A stretch of 64,000 nt of DNA from positions 5,277,001 to 5,341,000 of the forward strand of contig NC_020829.1 in assembly GCF_000349845.1 (NCBI RefSeq). The letters run 5' to 3'. Of this stretch, positions 27,535 through 36,849 are shown piece by piece (position 1 is the stretch's first letter; every line of letters begins with the position of its first letter). The notes under the pieces are model-generated. The model was not told the origin of the DNA and made no database searches. It saw only the letters and a program-made list of their open reading frames with translations. The stretch comes from Pseudomonas sp. ATCC 13867 (GTDB lineage: Bacteria; Pseudomonadota; Gammaproteobacteria; Pseudomonadales; Pseudomonadaceae). Both the position numbers and the translations under genes were made by a program.

Positions 27535-27966
27535 TCACTTCACGTTGACGGTAATCTGCTGCGACTCCACCGGCGGGTCGAATGGCACGTGGTTCTTGTC
27601 GCCCACCAGCAACTGCAGGGTGTGCTTGCCTGGCGGCAGGGTCACCTGGGTCTCGGTCTGGCCCTTGCCGAAGTGCTTGATGGTGTCGGTCATCGGCAGC
27701 GGCAGGTTCATCGCCGGCTGCTCCTTCAGGTCGATCAGCAGGTGATGGTGGCCGGTGGCCGGCGAATCGACGCCGGCGGGCGCGACGCCCATGCCCTTGA
27801 GGCCGAACTTGACGGTGAAGGTCTTGCCGACGGTGGCGCCGTCGGCCGGCTCGATGAAGTACACCTTGGCGCCTTCCGGGGCGGGGGTGCGCGGCAGATC
27901 GGCGGCGACCGCGGAAGTCGCGGCGAGCAGCGCAGCGAGGCCGAGGCAAGGCAGCATGGTTCTCAT
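27535..27966 (-). CDS. Periplasmic DUF4399 protein
   Basis: 143 residues beginning with a Sec signal peptide (MRTMLPCLGLAALLAATSAVA). The mature DUF4399 domain shows VYFIEPADGATVGKTFTVKFGL, a histidine cluster GHHHLLIDL and KHTLQLLVGDKNHVPF. The fold resembles a beta-sandwich, and the histidines may bind a metal, which is inference. An AAGGAG site precedes the chosen ATG; the reading frame extends upstream without homology. Equivalent to PA0315. It is convergent with serA. Confidence 0.88.
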   Translation of the reverse strand: MRTMLPCLGLAALLAATSAVAADLPRTPAPEGAKVYFIEPADGATVGKTFTVKFGLKGMGVAPAGVDSPATGHHHLLIDLKEQPAMNLPLPMTDTIKHFGKGQTETQVTLPPGKHTLQLLVGDKNHVPFDPPVESQQITVNVK

Positions 27967-28098
27967 GGGATTCTCCTTCTTCACGGGATTCGGGAAGCGG
28001 CGAAAAGGGGGCCGCTCACCCACATGGAACCCACAAGCATAGGCGGCGCCACCGCAGGCTCAAGAAAAAGAATGCGTCTTCAAATGTCTTCGACCGCT

Positions 28099-28593
28099 CT
28101 AGCCCCCGGCTTCCAGCCCGGCCAGGCAGACCGCGGCGGCATCCAGCTCTTCCTCGCTGAACACCAGGACCCCCATGCGCTTGAGCGCGGCGGCGGTGAC
28201 GCCCTCGCCGGCAACCTTCTGCCCGCTGAAGCTGCCATCGTAGTTCTCGCGGTGGCCGCAGGAGGGGCTGCGCGCCTTCAGCACGGCGAGACGGATATCG
28301 TGATGCTGCACCAGCTTCACCGCCGCCTCGGCACCCGCCAGGAACGCCTGGCTGACGTCCTCGCCATCGACGGTGACGACCGGCCTGACCCGCGTCAGCA
28401 CCGCCATGCCCTGGCCGCCGGGAATCTCCGCCGGCGCGCGAGGCGTCGGCAGGCCGCCGGCCACTTCCGGGCACAGCGCCACCACCCGCCCCTGCGCCAG
28501 CCAGCGCGCCAGCAGGTCGAACGGGCCGTGCGCGCCACCGTCGTAGCGAACGCGGTGTCCGAGCAGGCAACGGCTGACGAGAACCTTCTGCAT
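28099..28593 (-). CDS. DUF523 (YbbK-like) protein
   Basis: 164 residues of the DUF523 family. Conserved cysteine motifs are SRCLLG at the N-terminus, ALCPEV near residue 40 and RSPSCG near residue 109, suggesting a metal or iron-sulfur site. The family occurs alone or fused to DUF1722 domains; the function is unknown, with links proposed to thiouridine metabolism. It is a cytoplasmic protein with its own promoter region. Confidence 0.88.
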   Translation of the reverse strand: MQKVLVSRCLLGHRVRYDGGAHGPFDLLARWLAQGRVVALCPEVAGGLPTPRAPAEIPGGQGMAVLTRVRPVVTVDGEDVSQAFLAGAEAAVKLVQHHDIRLAVLKARSPSCGHRENYDGSFSGQKVAGEGVTAAALKRMGVLVFSEEELDAAAVCLAGLEAGG

Positions 28594-28846
28594 GGGCCAA
28601 TCACTCCATTTCGAATCGTCACAGACTAGCCGCTCGACTCCACCGGGTCACGCGGGGTAACACGACGTTCATCGGCGATCCGCCTCCGGATATTTCGAGC
28701 CCGCCGAAAGTCTGGGCGCGCGCTCCGCTACCGGTCGTCGCCTGCCATCCGGGCACAACCTTTGTCGGGAACAGCTGCCCGGCACTGGCCGTCCGACCAG
28801 CGCCTGACCAGACTGGCGCACCGGCCAATCGCCACGGAGCCCCACC

Positions 28847-29395
28847 ATGTCCCGCCTGTTCGCCCTGTCCGCAGCCACTGCGGCGCTATTCCACCTGCCA
28901 CTCAGCCAGGCGGCCCTCGAGCCCCTCGACAACGAGCGCCTCGGCGCGGTCAGCGGACAGGACGGCATCAGCATTCGTGCCGACGTGCTGGCCCGCATCG
29001 GCAGCGCGGCCTGGAACGATGACGGCGGCAGCGTCTCGCTGCGCAACGTCTACATCGACAACGGCTGCGTGAACGCCGGCGACTGCCCGAATGGCCGCGG
29101 CGGCAGCCTGCCCTACGGCGCCGCGCAACTGGGGTTGAGCCTGCCGATCTTCGGCATCGAGCTGCCCACCCTGAAGATCGACGTGGTGCAAGGCGCCAAC
29201 GGCACACAACAGTTGGCCCTCACGCTGCCGGACCTCACCGCCATCAACCAGCAGCTCAACAACAGCGGCCTGCCGGCGCAGACCATCCGTGTACGGGTGA
29301 TGGGCGATCTCTATGTCGGCAACGGGCGCCTGGGAAGGCTGGAAGTCCGCGACATCCAAGACATCAGCGGGACCATCAAGGTCTGGGGGCACTGA
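28847..29395 (+). CDS. DUF6160-like secreted protein
   Basis: 182 residues with a Sec signal peptide ending near residue 22 (LSQAALEPL). The mature N-terminus reads LDNERLGAVSGQDGISI, the 'L..(L/M)..VSGQ(D/E)G' start of DUF6160 and FilA-like proteins, which are exported and sometimes linked to pilus-like systems. The remainder is rich in Gly, Asn and beta-strand pattern, with two Cys close together (NGCVNAGDC) that could form a disulfide. No chaperone or usher genes are near. A 250-base gap without recognisable genes precedes it. Confidence 0.75.
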   Translation: MSRLFALSAATAALFHLPLSQAALEPLDNERLGAVSGQDGISIRADVLARIGSAAWNDDGGSVSLRNVYIDNGCVNAGDCPNGRGGSLPYGAAQLGLSLPIFGIELPTLKIDVVQGANGTQQLALTLPDLTAINQQLNNSGLPAQTIRVRVMGDLYVGNGRLGRLEVRDIQDISGTIKVWGH

Positions 29396-29404
29396 GCCCA
29401 AGGC

Positions 29405-30028
29405 TCAGAAGGACGAATCCCCGCGCCGGCGGAACCAGCCGGTCAGCGACAACCGATCATGGCTGGCGGGCAGTACTTCATGGGGAAAATCGCCGGAAAG
29501 GAACACCGCCAGCCGTCCGCCGAACGGCGCCAGGTCCAGCGTTTGCTCGCCGGGCAGGTACATCCGCAGGGCGCCGCCCTGCTCTTCCTGCCAGCCGGGG
29601 TTGAGATAAAGCACCACCGATACGGTACGGCGGTCATCATCGCGGAAGCGGTCCAGGTGTTTCTGGTAGAAGGCGCCAGGCGGATAGAGGGCGAAATGTC
29701 CCTCGAAGTCCTCCAGCCCCAGGAACAGCGAACGGTTGATCTGCCGGCGCAAGGCATCGAGCACCGCCAGGTAACGGTCGCAGGCCTCGGACTGGCCGGG
29801 CTCGATCCATTGGGTACGGTCGCCGCGAACCCCTTCGCGCACGGCCAGCCCGTCTCCGTGCCCGATGGCAGCGGCGGCCAGCATCCCGGCGACGTCACAG
29901 GCACGGCACTCCGCCGCCAGCGCGGCGGTCAGAGAAACAGGAAGAAAGGCATCCTGCACCGACCAGCCCCTTTCTGCGAGGTCGTCGGCAATGCGTTGCA
30001 ACGGGAGAGAATTGGCGTCGAAGTTCAT
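29405..30028 (-). CDS. 2OG-Fe(II) dioxygenase
   Basis: 207 residues. The iron triad is His124 and Asp126 (in KHLDRFRDD) with His183 (in FPHEVLPA). Arg192 (in DRLSLTGWFRR) is placed to bind 2-oxoglutarate. A jelly-roll strand pattern (VSVVLYLN, GGALRMYLP) surrounds them. It resembles the prolyl-4-hydroxylase-type group of bacterial proteins and PA0310. The substrate, protein or small molecule, is unknown. Translation starts at MNFDANS; the frame extends upstream without homology. It converges with the DUF6160-like gene. Confidence 0.88.
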   Translation of the reverse strand: MNFDANSLPLQRIADDLAERGWSVQDAFLPVSLTAALAAECRACDVAGMLAAAAIGHGDGLAVREGVRGDRTQWIEPGQSEACDRYLAVLDALRRQINRSLFLGLEDFEGHFALYPPGAFYQKHLDRFRDDDRRTVSVVLYLNPGWQEEQGGALRMYLPGEQTLDLAPFGGRLAVFLSGDFPHEVLPASHDRLSLTGWFRRRGDSSF

Positions 30029-30127
30029 TGCGCATTGTAACGTCCGACGCCAGTGGCTCGACAAGCAGGGCAAGCCTTGCCGACAATAGCCCCGGCGAGC
30101 GAACCCTGCCGCCCAAAAGGAGTTGCA

Positions 30128-30868
30128 ATGCGCGTACTGCTGGCCCTCACCCTTCTTGTACTGGGCATGCCTGCCCTGGCCGACAACTACCAGCGGCTGT
30201 ACCAGGCCGCCGGCTGGCCGGAGCAGCGAGCGCACTTCAATGACGCCCTGCACGCGGCGCAGAAGCGCTACCAGGGCAATCTCCCGCCGGCGCTCTACCA
30301 GGCCCTGGTGGACAACAGCAACCGCCGCTTCGCCGCCGCCGACATCGACCAGCGCGCCCTGAACGGCTTGCGCCAGAACCTGCCGGACAGCACGGCGGCG
30401 GTGAATTTCTTCGAATCCCCGCTGGGCCGCAAGGTCGCCGGCGCAGAGTCCCTGGCCACCCGCAGCGACCAGTTGCAGAAGTACGCCAACGGCCTGCCGC
30501 GCCAGCAGGCCAGCGAGGCCCGCAAGCAGATCGTCCATCGCCTGAGCCAGGTTCTGCCGGCCCGCGAAGCCGGCGCCGAGGTCAGCCTGGCGCTGGCCAG
30601 CGTGGCCGCCGACAGCCTGAGCCAGATGCTCCCCGGCCTGCTCGGTGGCGGACAGGCCCAGGGCATGCTCGACGGCCAACGGCAGAAGCTGATGGGGCAG
30701 ATCGGCGCCGATCTGGATAACACCCTGCTCTACGTCTATCGCGGGCTGAGCGATGCCGAACTGAGCCAGTTCGCCGCCTTCAGCGAGTCCCAGGCCGGAC
30801 GCGACTACTACCGCGCCGCGCTGGCCGCCCTGCGCGCCGGGCTGTCCGTTTCGTCTGGCGCTCAGTAA
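30128..30868 (+). CDS. Periplasmic DUF2059-like protein
   Basis: 246 residues with a Sec signal (MRVLLALTLLVLGMPALA). The mature part is almost all helix and resembles DUF2059-type proteins, with a C-terminal ELSQFAAFSESQAGRDYYRA segment (compare the 'l..f.~fy.Spegqk' motif of that family) that appears a second time near NFFESPLGRKVAGAES. Two copies in one chain suggest internal duplication. The ribosome site AAAAGGAG lies five bases before the ATG. It is divergent from the dioxygenase gene. Confidence 0.8.
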   Translation: MRVLLALTLLVLGMPALADNYQRLYQAAGWPEQRAHFNDALHAAQKRYQGNLPPALYQALVDNSNRRFAAADIDQRALNGLRQNLPDSTAAVNFFESPLGRKVAGAESLATRSDQLQKYANGLPRQQASEARKQIVHRLSQVLPAREAGAEVSLALASVAADSLSQMLPGLLGGGQAQGMLDGQRQKLMGQIGADLDNTLLYVYRGLSDAELSQFAAFSESQAGRDYYRAALAALRAGLSVSSGAQ

Positions 30869-31006
30869 TCGGACTTTTCCTGCCGAGCTTGAAGACCATT
30901 CCGAGGAACCGAGCCCGTAGAATCCTCCCCGTTGTACTGGGGGTGGCGCCTGAGGAGGATGGCGCAAGGAGTGAAGGACACACCCCCTCCCGCCTTCGTT
31001 CCGCCT

Positions 31007-31945
31007 CTATCCCAAGCGCTCGCTGAGAAACTCGAAATAGCGCCGGCGCAGGGTCTCGCTCTCGTTCGCCAGATGGTGCCGCGCCCCCGTCAGCAGCAGG
31101 CACTCGATCCTCTCGAACTTGTCCTCCAGCACCCTCAGGTTGTATTGCCAGTCCACGGTTTCGTCGGCGTCGCCCTGTATCACCAGCAGACTCTGCTGGC
31201 CCGGCGAGGCCGCCTCGATATGCGGAATCCAGCGAGCCAGCGCCCCCACCCAGGCAGTTGGCAGCGTGCGCGGCTGCAACGGATCGCGATCCCGCAGGAA
31301 AGCCAGGAACTCCGCATCGGAAGAGTTATCGGTAAAGCGTCGCGGAATCGAATCCACGAAAGGCCGCAGCACCTGGTAGCTCAACTTCGACCAGCCCCAG
31401 GCCCGTGGACGAACCAGCGGCGCCAGCAGGATGGTACGTCCCAATTCCGGCCGCGCATCGCCGGTCAGCAGGTAATCCAGCAGGATCGCCCCACCGGTAC
31501 TCTGTCCGCACAGGTGCCACGGCTGCGGCAGGTCCAGCGCCTGGGCCTGGGCGAGCAGACCGGCCAGCACGCTCTGGTACTCGGAGAAGTCGCCGATGCT
31601 GGCCGCCTTGCCTTCCGACAGGCCGTGCCCCGGCAGGTCGCAGGCCAGCACCGCGAAGCCCAGGCCGACGGCCCAGTCAATCACGTGGCGGTACAGCCCC
31701 ATGTGGTCGTAGTAGCCGTGCAAGAGCAGCAGGGTGCCGCGCGCCAGCGCCGGCCGCCAGAATTGCGCGGCGATGCGATAGCCGCCCGCCTCGAAGGTGC
31801 CCAGGCGGCTCTGCAGGCCGGGATGACGCCCGGACAGGTCGAGCCCGTAGAAACGCTGGTACAAGGCGATCCCGCCCTCCGTCGTCGCTGCGGTCAGTGG
31901 TCGCAGGAGCGGACGCAGCAGATCGGGCTGGAAGGCTTCGGACAT
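31007..31945 (-). CDS. Alpha/beta hydrolase, lysophospholipase-like
   Basis: 312 residues. The nucleophile elbow is GQSTGG with Ser149. The oxyanion segment is LLLLHGYYDHMGLYRH, and the acid and base are in QGDADETVDW and GARHHLANE near the C-terminus. The cap region (ARPELGRTILLAPLVRP onward) resembles monoacylglycerol lipase/lysophospholipase PldB-like enzymes. No signal peptide is visible, so it is likely cytoplasmic. Divergent from the DUF6436 gene with a 147-base gap. Confidence 0.87.
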   Translation of the reverse strand: MSEAFQPDLLRPLLRPLTAATTEGGIALYQRFYGLDLSGRHPGLQSRLGTFEAGGYRIAAQFWRPALARGTLLLLHGYYDHMGLYRHVIDWAVGLGFAVLACDLPGHGLSEGKAASIGDFSEYQSVLAGLLAQAQALDLPQPWHLCGQSTGGAILLDYLLTGDARPELGRTILLAPLVRPRAWGWSKLSYQVLRPFVDSIPRRFTDNSSDAEFLAFLRDRDPLQPRTLPTAWVGALARWIPHIEAASPGQQSLLVIQGDADETVDWQYNLRVLEDKFERIECLLLTGARHHLANESETLRRRYFEFLSERLG

Positions 31946-32092
31946 GGGGCGATTCGCTTATCGACGGGAGGGAAAGGAAGAGCACTGCGCGTTGCGGGAT
32001 ATTCAGCCGCGGCCGTCCTCATGGCAAGCTTGGCAGCTATCTTACCGGCTTTGTCACTGGCCGTTTTTCTGGCCGCTCACTCCGAGAACAGC

Positions 32093-32662
32093 ATGTCCAC
32101 CCGCCGCAAAACACTCATCGGCTGGCTGATCGCCGCCCTCTGCCTCGCCGGCCTGCTCAGTGCCTACTGGTGGTACGAGAAGCGCTACATCCGACCCTTC
32201 AGCCACCAGCCGCAGCTGTTCTCCGGCGACCACCTGATGCTGCCGGCGCAGTTGTCAGGCCCCGGACACATCCGCCTGGTGCATTTCTGGGACCCGGCCT
32301 GTCCGTGCAATGTCGGCAACCAGCAGCACCTCGCCGAGCTGATCGCGCGCTTCGCGCCGCAGGGCGTGGACTTCTATGCCGTACAGCGGCCCGGCAGCCA
32401 CGGGCAACTACCCGACACCCTCAAATCCATGCGCACGCTGCCGCCCCTGCCCGGCGCCGAACAACTGCCGGCCAGCCCCGCCGTGGCGATCTGGGACGCC
32501 CAGGGCAACCTCGCCTACGTCGGCCCCTACAGCGAAGGCGCCGTGTGCACCTCGAGCAACAGCTTCATCGAGCCGATCCTCGATGCGCTGGTGCAGGGCC
32601 GGCGCGTCCAGGCGACCCACACCCTCGCCGTCGGCTGCTACTGCCCCTGGACGAAGTCATGA
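32093..32662 (+). CDS. Membrane-anchored thioredoxin-like DUF6436 protein
   Basis: 189 residues with an N-terminal membrane anchor (LIGWLIAALCLAGLLSAYWW) and a periplasmic thioredoxin-fold domain. The active site is not CxxC: it reads FWDPACPCNVGN, a Cys-Pro-Cys. A second Cys-Tyr-Cys pair closes the protein (VGCYCPW). Thus it may be an unusual redox protein. The ATG was chosen at the anchor; the frame extends upstream inside the neighbouring gene's opposite strand. Confidence 0.82.
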   Translation: MSTRRKTLIGWLIAALCLAGLLSAYWWYEKRYIRPFSHQPQLFSGDHLMLPAQLSGPGHIRLVHFWDPACPCNVGNQQHLAELIARFAPQGVDFYAVQRPGSHGQLPDTLKSMRTLPPLPGAEQLPASPAVAIWDAQGNLAYVGPYSEGAVCTSSNSFIEPILDALVQGRRVQATHTLAVGCYCPWTKS

Positions 32663-32745
32663 CACAACGGCAGAAATGATCGGCGATCCGTGGCTACACT
32701 TGTAGCGCCGGCCCATGAGGGGCCGTTCGCTATCAAGGAGTTCAC

Positions 32746-33249
32746 ATGCGTTTTCATCCCGCCCTCGCCCTGTGTGCCGTTCTCGGCCTGCCCCTGACCG
32801 CCACCGCCGCTGATCCGGCACCCAACAGCAACGCGGTCATGAGCGAGCACAAGCAGGCGATCGACAACCGCCTGGCCGACATCGACTACAAGCGCAAGCG
32901 CATCGTCGAAGCCAACATGTCGCTCGACGCGAAGGAAACCGAGAAATTCTGGCCGATCTACAACAGCTACCGCACCGAGGCGGACAAGCTGAGCAAGCAG
33001 ACGCTGAAGATCATCCTCGACTATGCGAAGAGCTATAACACCGGCTCGGTGAGCGACGAGGACGCGGCCAAGCTGCAGAAGCAGGTACTGGAGCTGCAGG
33101 ACGACAAGCAGGACCTCAAGGAGAAATACGTCAAGCGTATTGCCAAGGAAGTGTCGCCCAAGCGCGCCCTGCGCTTCCTGCAGATCGAAGACCAGCTCGA
33201 TGCAATGGCCCTGCTGGACGTGACCCGCGAGATCCCGCTGGCCCAGTAA
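32746..33249 (+). CDS. Periplasmic helical protein, Spy/CpxP-like
   Basis: 167 residues with a signal peptide (MRFHPALALCAVLGLPLTATA). The mature chain is highly charged and helical, with DYKRKRIVEANMSLDAKETEKFWPIYNSY and LQKQVLELQDDKQDLKEKYVKR. The pattern, rather than strict motif, resembles periplasmic chaperones of the Spy/CpxP type that guard against envelope stress. AAGGAG lies five bases before the ATG. It is convergent with the AraC gene, six bases apart. Confidence 0.72.
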   Translation: MRFHPALALCAVLGLPLTATAADPAPNSNAVMSEHKQAIDNRLADIDYKRKRIVEANMSLDAKETEKFWPIYNSYRTEADKLSKQTLKIILDYAKSYNTGSVSDEDAAKLQKQVLELQDDKQDLKEKYVKRIAKEVSPKRALRFLQIEDQLDAMALLDVTREIPLAQ

Positions 33250-33255
33250 GCCCCC

Positions 33256-34308
33256 TCAGGACTCGGCACCGCCCCCGCGTATCCGCTGCCGGTAGCGCTC
33301 CGGCGGCGCCGAGTACCAACGCCGGAACGCCCGGTAGAACGGCGACAGCTCGGCGAAGCCGCAGGCCCGCGCCACCTCGCGGATCGCCACCCCCTGCTCC
33401 AGCATCTGCGCGGCGCGCTGCCGTCGAACCTCCTCCCGCACATCCCTGAAAGTCTGCGCCCTGGCCGCCAGGCTGCGCTGCAACAGCCCCGGACGCACGC
33501 CCAGCTCGCCGGCGCAACTGCGCAGCGAACACTCCCCCGCCCCGAGCCGAATGCCGATCAGGTAGCGCAGACGATTGAGCAGGTCATTCTCGTCGAAAGT
33601 CCCCAATTGCTCGCGGGCATGCCCGCTGAGCAGACGGTGCAGGTCGGGGTTGGCCGTGCGTGACGGGCGCGACAACAGCGCCCGGTCGAACAGCAGGGCA
33701 TCGTTGGGCTGGCCGAAGCTCGGCGTCAGCCCGAAGAGCCGCCGATGCTCGGTCAGGCGGCGCGGCTGGGCATGGCGGAATTCGACGGCGCAGGCATGGA
33801 ACTCGCCGTCGGTGATCAGCGCCAGCAGCTTGAGGAACAGCAGCATCAGGCACTCCATCTGCTGCCGCAGGCTCGGCACGCCGAGGTAGTTGAGGTCGAG
33901 GATCAGCCGCACCTGCTCGCCCTCCTCGCGCATCTGCGCGGCGAAGCCGCCGGAGAGGATGTGCTGGAAGCGCAGGAAGCTGGCCAGCGCCTCACGCAAG
34001 TCGGCACTGGCCATCAACAGGTAGCCGACCACATCCAGCAGGCGCGGCTTCATCACCTCGCCCAGGTGCAAGCCGATGTCGCGGTCGCCGGTGATCTCGT
34101 CGAGGGTCGCCCAGAACAGCGGGGCGTCGTCATGCACCAGCCGCCCGCTCTGGGCCGGCGCCGGCAGGCGGACCTTCTGCAAGGCCTGGCGATAGATATC
34201 GGTCGGGTCGAAGCCCAGTTCGGCCAACGCTTCGTACAGCAGGCGGCGCAAGGTGGCGGACTGGGTCAGCGCCGGGGTCTCGGGGAAGTTCAGTTCGGGG
34301 GAGGACAT
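33256..34308 (-). CDS. AraC-family regulator next to hacB
   Basis: 350 residues with an Arabinose_bd-type N-terminal domain (about 20-210) and a C-terminal AraC DNA-binding domain. The helix-turn-helix segments are CAGELGVRPGLLQRSLAAR and VARACGFAELSPFYRAFRRW. It is transcribed away from hacB with a 107-base shared control region, the usual position for a regulator of the divergent gene. Equivalent to PA0306. An AAGGAGAG ribosome site sets the start at the ATG 34306-34308. Its ligand is unknown. Confidence 0.9.
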   Translation of the reverse strand: MSSPELNFPETPALTQSATLRRLLYEALAELGFDPTDIYRQALQKVRLPAPAQSGRLVHDDAPLFWATLDEITGDRDIGLHLGEVMKPRLLDVVGYLLMASADLREALASFLRFQHILSGGFAAQMREEGEQVRLILDLNYLGVPSLRQQMECLMLLFLKLLALITDGEFHACAVEFRHAQPRRLTEHRRLFGLTPSFGQPNDALLFDRALLSRPSRTANPDLHRLLSGHAREQLGTFDENDLLNRLRYLIGIRLGAGECSLRSCAGELGVRPGLLQRSLAARAQTFRDVREEVRRQRAAQMLEQGVAIREVARACGFAELSPFYRAFRRWYSAPPERYRQRIRGGGAES

Positions 34309-34415
34309 GGGCTCTCCTTGGATTGACCGAAGAATTTCAGCATGGAGAGATTTGGTCAATGAACGGCAGCGACGTTCCTTTGCAGAATCGCCGCATAACA
34401 ACAAGGAGTTGCCGC

Positions 34416-36803
34416 ATGAAACGCACTTTGACTGTCCTCGCCGTCGTTGTCGCCGCTGCCGCGGCGGGTGCCGGCTGGTACCTGCACGGCAAGCAGCCGG
34501 TACGCGATGGACAACTGCCCCTGGCCGGCCTGCACAGCGAGGTCACGGTTCGCTACGACGAACGTGGCGTGCCGCACATCAAGGCGGGCAGCGAGGATGA
34601 CCTGTACCGGGCGATCGGCTACGTCCACGCCCAGGATCGCCTGTTCCAGATGGAGATGCTGCGGCGCCTGTCCCGTGGCGAGCTGGCCGAGGTGCTCGGG
34701 CCCAAGCTGGTGGACACCGATCGCATGTTCCGCAGCCTGCGCATCCGCGACAAGGCGGCCGAGTACGTGGCGCGCCAGGACAGGAACTCCCCGGCCTGGA
34801 AGGCCCTGGAGGCCTACCTCGACGGCGTCAACCAGTTCCAGGCCAGCCACCCGCGGCCGCTGGAGTTCGACATCCTTGGCATTCCCAAGCGACCCTTCAC
34901 TCCCGAGGACACCGTCAGCGTCGCCGGCTACATGGCCTACAGCTTCGCCGCCGCCTTCCGCACCGAACCGGTGCTGACCTATGTGCGCGACGAGCTGGGC
35001 GCGGACTACCTGAAGGTCTTCGACCTCGACTGGCACCCCGACGGCGTGCTCAAGCCGAGCCCGCTGGCCGCCGCCGACTGGCAGGACCTCAATGCCATCG
35101 CCCGGATCAGCCATGCGGCGCTGGAAGAGGCCGGCCTGCCGCAGTTCGAGGGCAGCAACGCCTGGGCCGTCTCCGGTAGCCGCACCAGGAGCGGCAAACC
35201 GCTGCTGGCGGGCGACCCGCACATCCGCTTCGCCGTACCGGCGGTGTGGTACGAGATCCAGGCCAGCGCTCCAGGCTTCGAGCTCTACGGGCACTACCAG
35301 GCGCTCAACCCCTTCGCGTCGCTCGGGCATAACGAGCAGTTCGGCTGGAGCCTGACGATGTTCCAGAACGATGATGTCGATCTGGTCGCCGAGAAGGTCA
35401 ACCCGGACAACCCCAACCAGGTCTGGTACCACGGCCAGTGGGTCGACCTGAAAAGCGAAGAACAGAGCATCGCGGTCAAGGGCGAGGCGCCGGTGAAGAT
35501 CACCCTGCGCAGCTCGCCCCACGGCCCGCTGGTCAACGATGCCCTCGGCACGGCGTCGGGCAAGACGCCAATCGCCATGTGGTGGGCCTTCCTGGAAACC
35601 CAGAACCCGATCCTCGACGCCTTCTACCAGCTCAACCGCGCCGACACCCTGGACAAGGCCCGCGCCGCGTCCTCGAAAATCCACTCGCCGGGCCTCAACG
35701 TGGTCTGGGCCAACGCCCGTGGCGACATCGGCTGGTGGGCCTCGGCGCAACTGCCGGTGCGTCCGGACGGGGTCAATCCGAACTTCCTGCTCGACGGCGC
35801 CAGCGGCCAGGCCGACAAGTCCGGCTTCTACCCCTTCAGCGAAAACCCACAGGAAGAGAACCCGGCGCGCGGCTACATCGTCTCCGCCAACTTCCAGCCG
35901 GTGCCCGCCAACGGCCGCCCGGTGCCCGGTTACTACAACCTGCCCGATCGCGGTCAGCAGTTGAACCAGCGCCTGGCCGACGCATCGGTGAAATGGGACC
36001 TGCAGAACAGCCAGGCACTGCAACTGGACACCGCCACCGGCTACGGCCCGCGCGTCCTCAAGCCGCTGCTGCCAATCCTGCGCGAAGCGGCCGCGACCGA
36101 CGAAGAGAAGGCGCTGGTGGACAACCTGGCCAACTGGCAGGGTGACCACCCGCTGGATTCGATCACTGCCACAGTGTTCAACCAGTTGCTCTACCAGGTC
36201 GCCGACGGCGCCATGCGCGACGAGATGGGCGACGCCTTCTTCGACAACCTGTTGTCCACCCGCGTGCTCGACGTGGCCCTGCCGCGCCTGGCCGCCGACG
36301 AGAATTCGCCCTGGTGGGACAACCGCAAGACGCCGCAGAAGGAAACCCGCGCCGATATCGTCAAGGCGGCCTGGAAGGACAGCCTGGCGCACCTGCGCGC
36401 CACCCTCGGCCAGGACTCGAAACAGTGGCAGTGGGGCAAGGCGCACACTCTCACCCACGGCCACCCGCTGGGCCAGCAGAAGCCGCTGGATCGGATCTTC
36501 AACGTCGGCCCGTTCGCAGCGCCTGGCGGCCACGAAGTGCCCAACAACCTGTCCGCCCGCGTCGGCCCGGCGCCCTGGCAGGTCGTCTATGGCCCGTCCA
36601 CCCGGCGCCTGATCGACTTCGCCGATCCCACTCACAGCCTGGGCATCAACCCGGTCGGGCAAAGCGGCGTCCCGTTCGACAAGCACTATGACGACCAGGC
36701 GCAGGCCTACATCGAGGGCCAGTACGTGCCCCAGCACTACGAAGACGCCGAGGTGAAGGCAAACACCCAGGGGCTTCTCAAGCTGGTCCCGGCGAGCCGC
36801 TGA
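34416..36803 (+). CDS. hacB: Acyl-homoserine lactone acylase HacB
   Basis: 795 residues of the penicillin-acylase Ntn-hydrolase family. A signal-anchor covers residues 5-24. Autocleavage should occur between Gly246 and Ser247 in EGSNAW, making Ser247 the N-terminal nucleophile of the beta subunit. The linker between alpha and beta chains, the GHYQALNPFASLGHNEQFGWSLT segment's catalytic-site residues and the C-terminal beta core are typical. HacB (PA0305) removes the acyl chain from homoserine lactones and so quenches quorum signals. The gene ends in a long terminator hairpin. Confidence 0.92.
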   Translation: MKRTLTVLAVVVAAAAAGAGWYLHGKQPVRDGQLPLAGLHSEVTVRYDERGVPHIKAGSEDDLYRAIGYVHAQDRLFQMEMLRRLSRGELAEVLGPKLVDTDRMFRSLRIRDKAAEYVARQDRNSPAWKALEAYLDGVNQFQASHPRPLEFDILGIPKRPFTPEDTVSVAGYMAYSFAAAFRTEPVLTYVRDELGADYLKVFDLDWHPDGVLKPSPLAAADWQDLNAIARISHAALEEAGLPQFEGSNAWAVSGSRTRSGKPLLAGDPHIRFAVPAVWYEIQASAPGFELYGHYQALNPFASLGHNEQFGWSLTMFQNDDVDLVAEKVNPDNPNQVWYHGQWVDLKSEEQSIAVKGEAPVKITLRSSPHGPLVNDALGTASGKTPIAMWWAFLETQNPILDAFYQLNRADTLDKARAASSKIHSPGLNVVWANARGDIGWWASAQLPVRPDGVNPNFLLDGASGQADKSGFYPFSENPQEENPARGYIVSANFQPVPANGRPVPGYYNLPDRGQQLNQRLADASVKWDLQNSQALQLDTATGYGPRVLKPLLPILREAAATDEEKALVDNLANWQGDHPLDSITATVFNQLLYQVADGAMRDEMGDAFFDNLLSTRVLDVALPRLAADENSPWWDNRKTPQKETRADIVKAAWKDSLAHLRATLGQDSKQWQWGKAHTLTHGHPLGQQKPLDRIFNVGPFAAPGGHEVPNNLSARVGPAPWQVVYGPSTRRLIDFADPTHSLGINPVGQSGVPFDKHYDDQAQAYIEGQYVPQHYEDAEVKANTQGLLKLVPASR

Positions 36804-36811
36804 ACCCCCGC

Positions 36812-36849
36812 CCAAAAGAAAACCCCGCGAAAGCGGGGTTTTCTTTTGG
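36812..36849 (+). terminator. Terminator after hacB
   Basis: A perfect 17-base stem: the arm 36812-36828 pairs with 36833-36849, with a GAAA tetraloop. A and T runs lie within the stem, so it should work on both strands. Confidence 0.93.
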
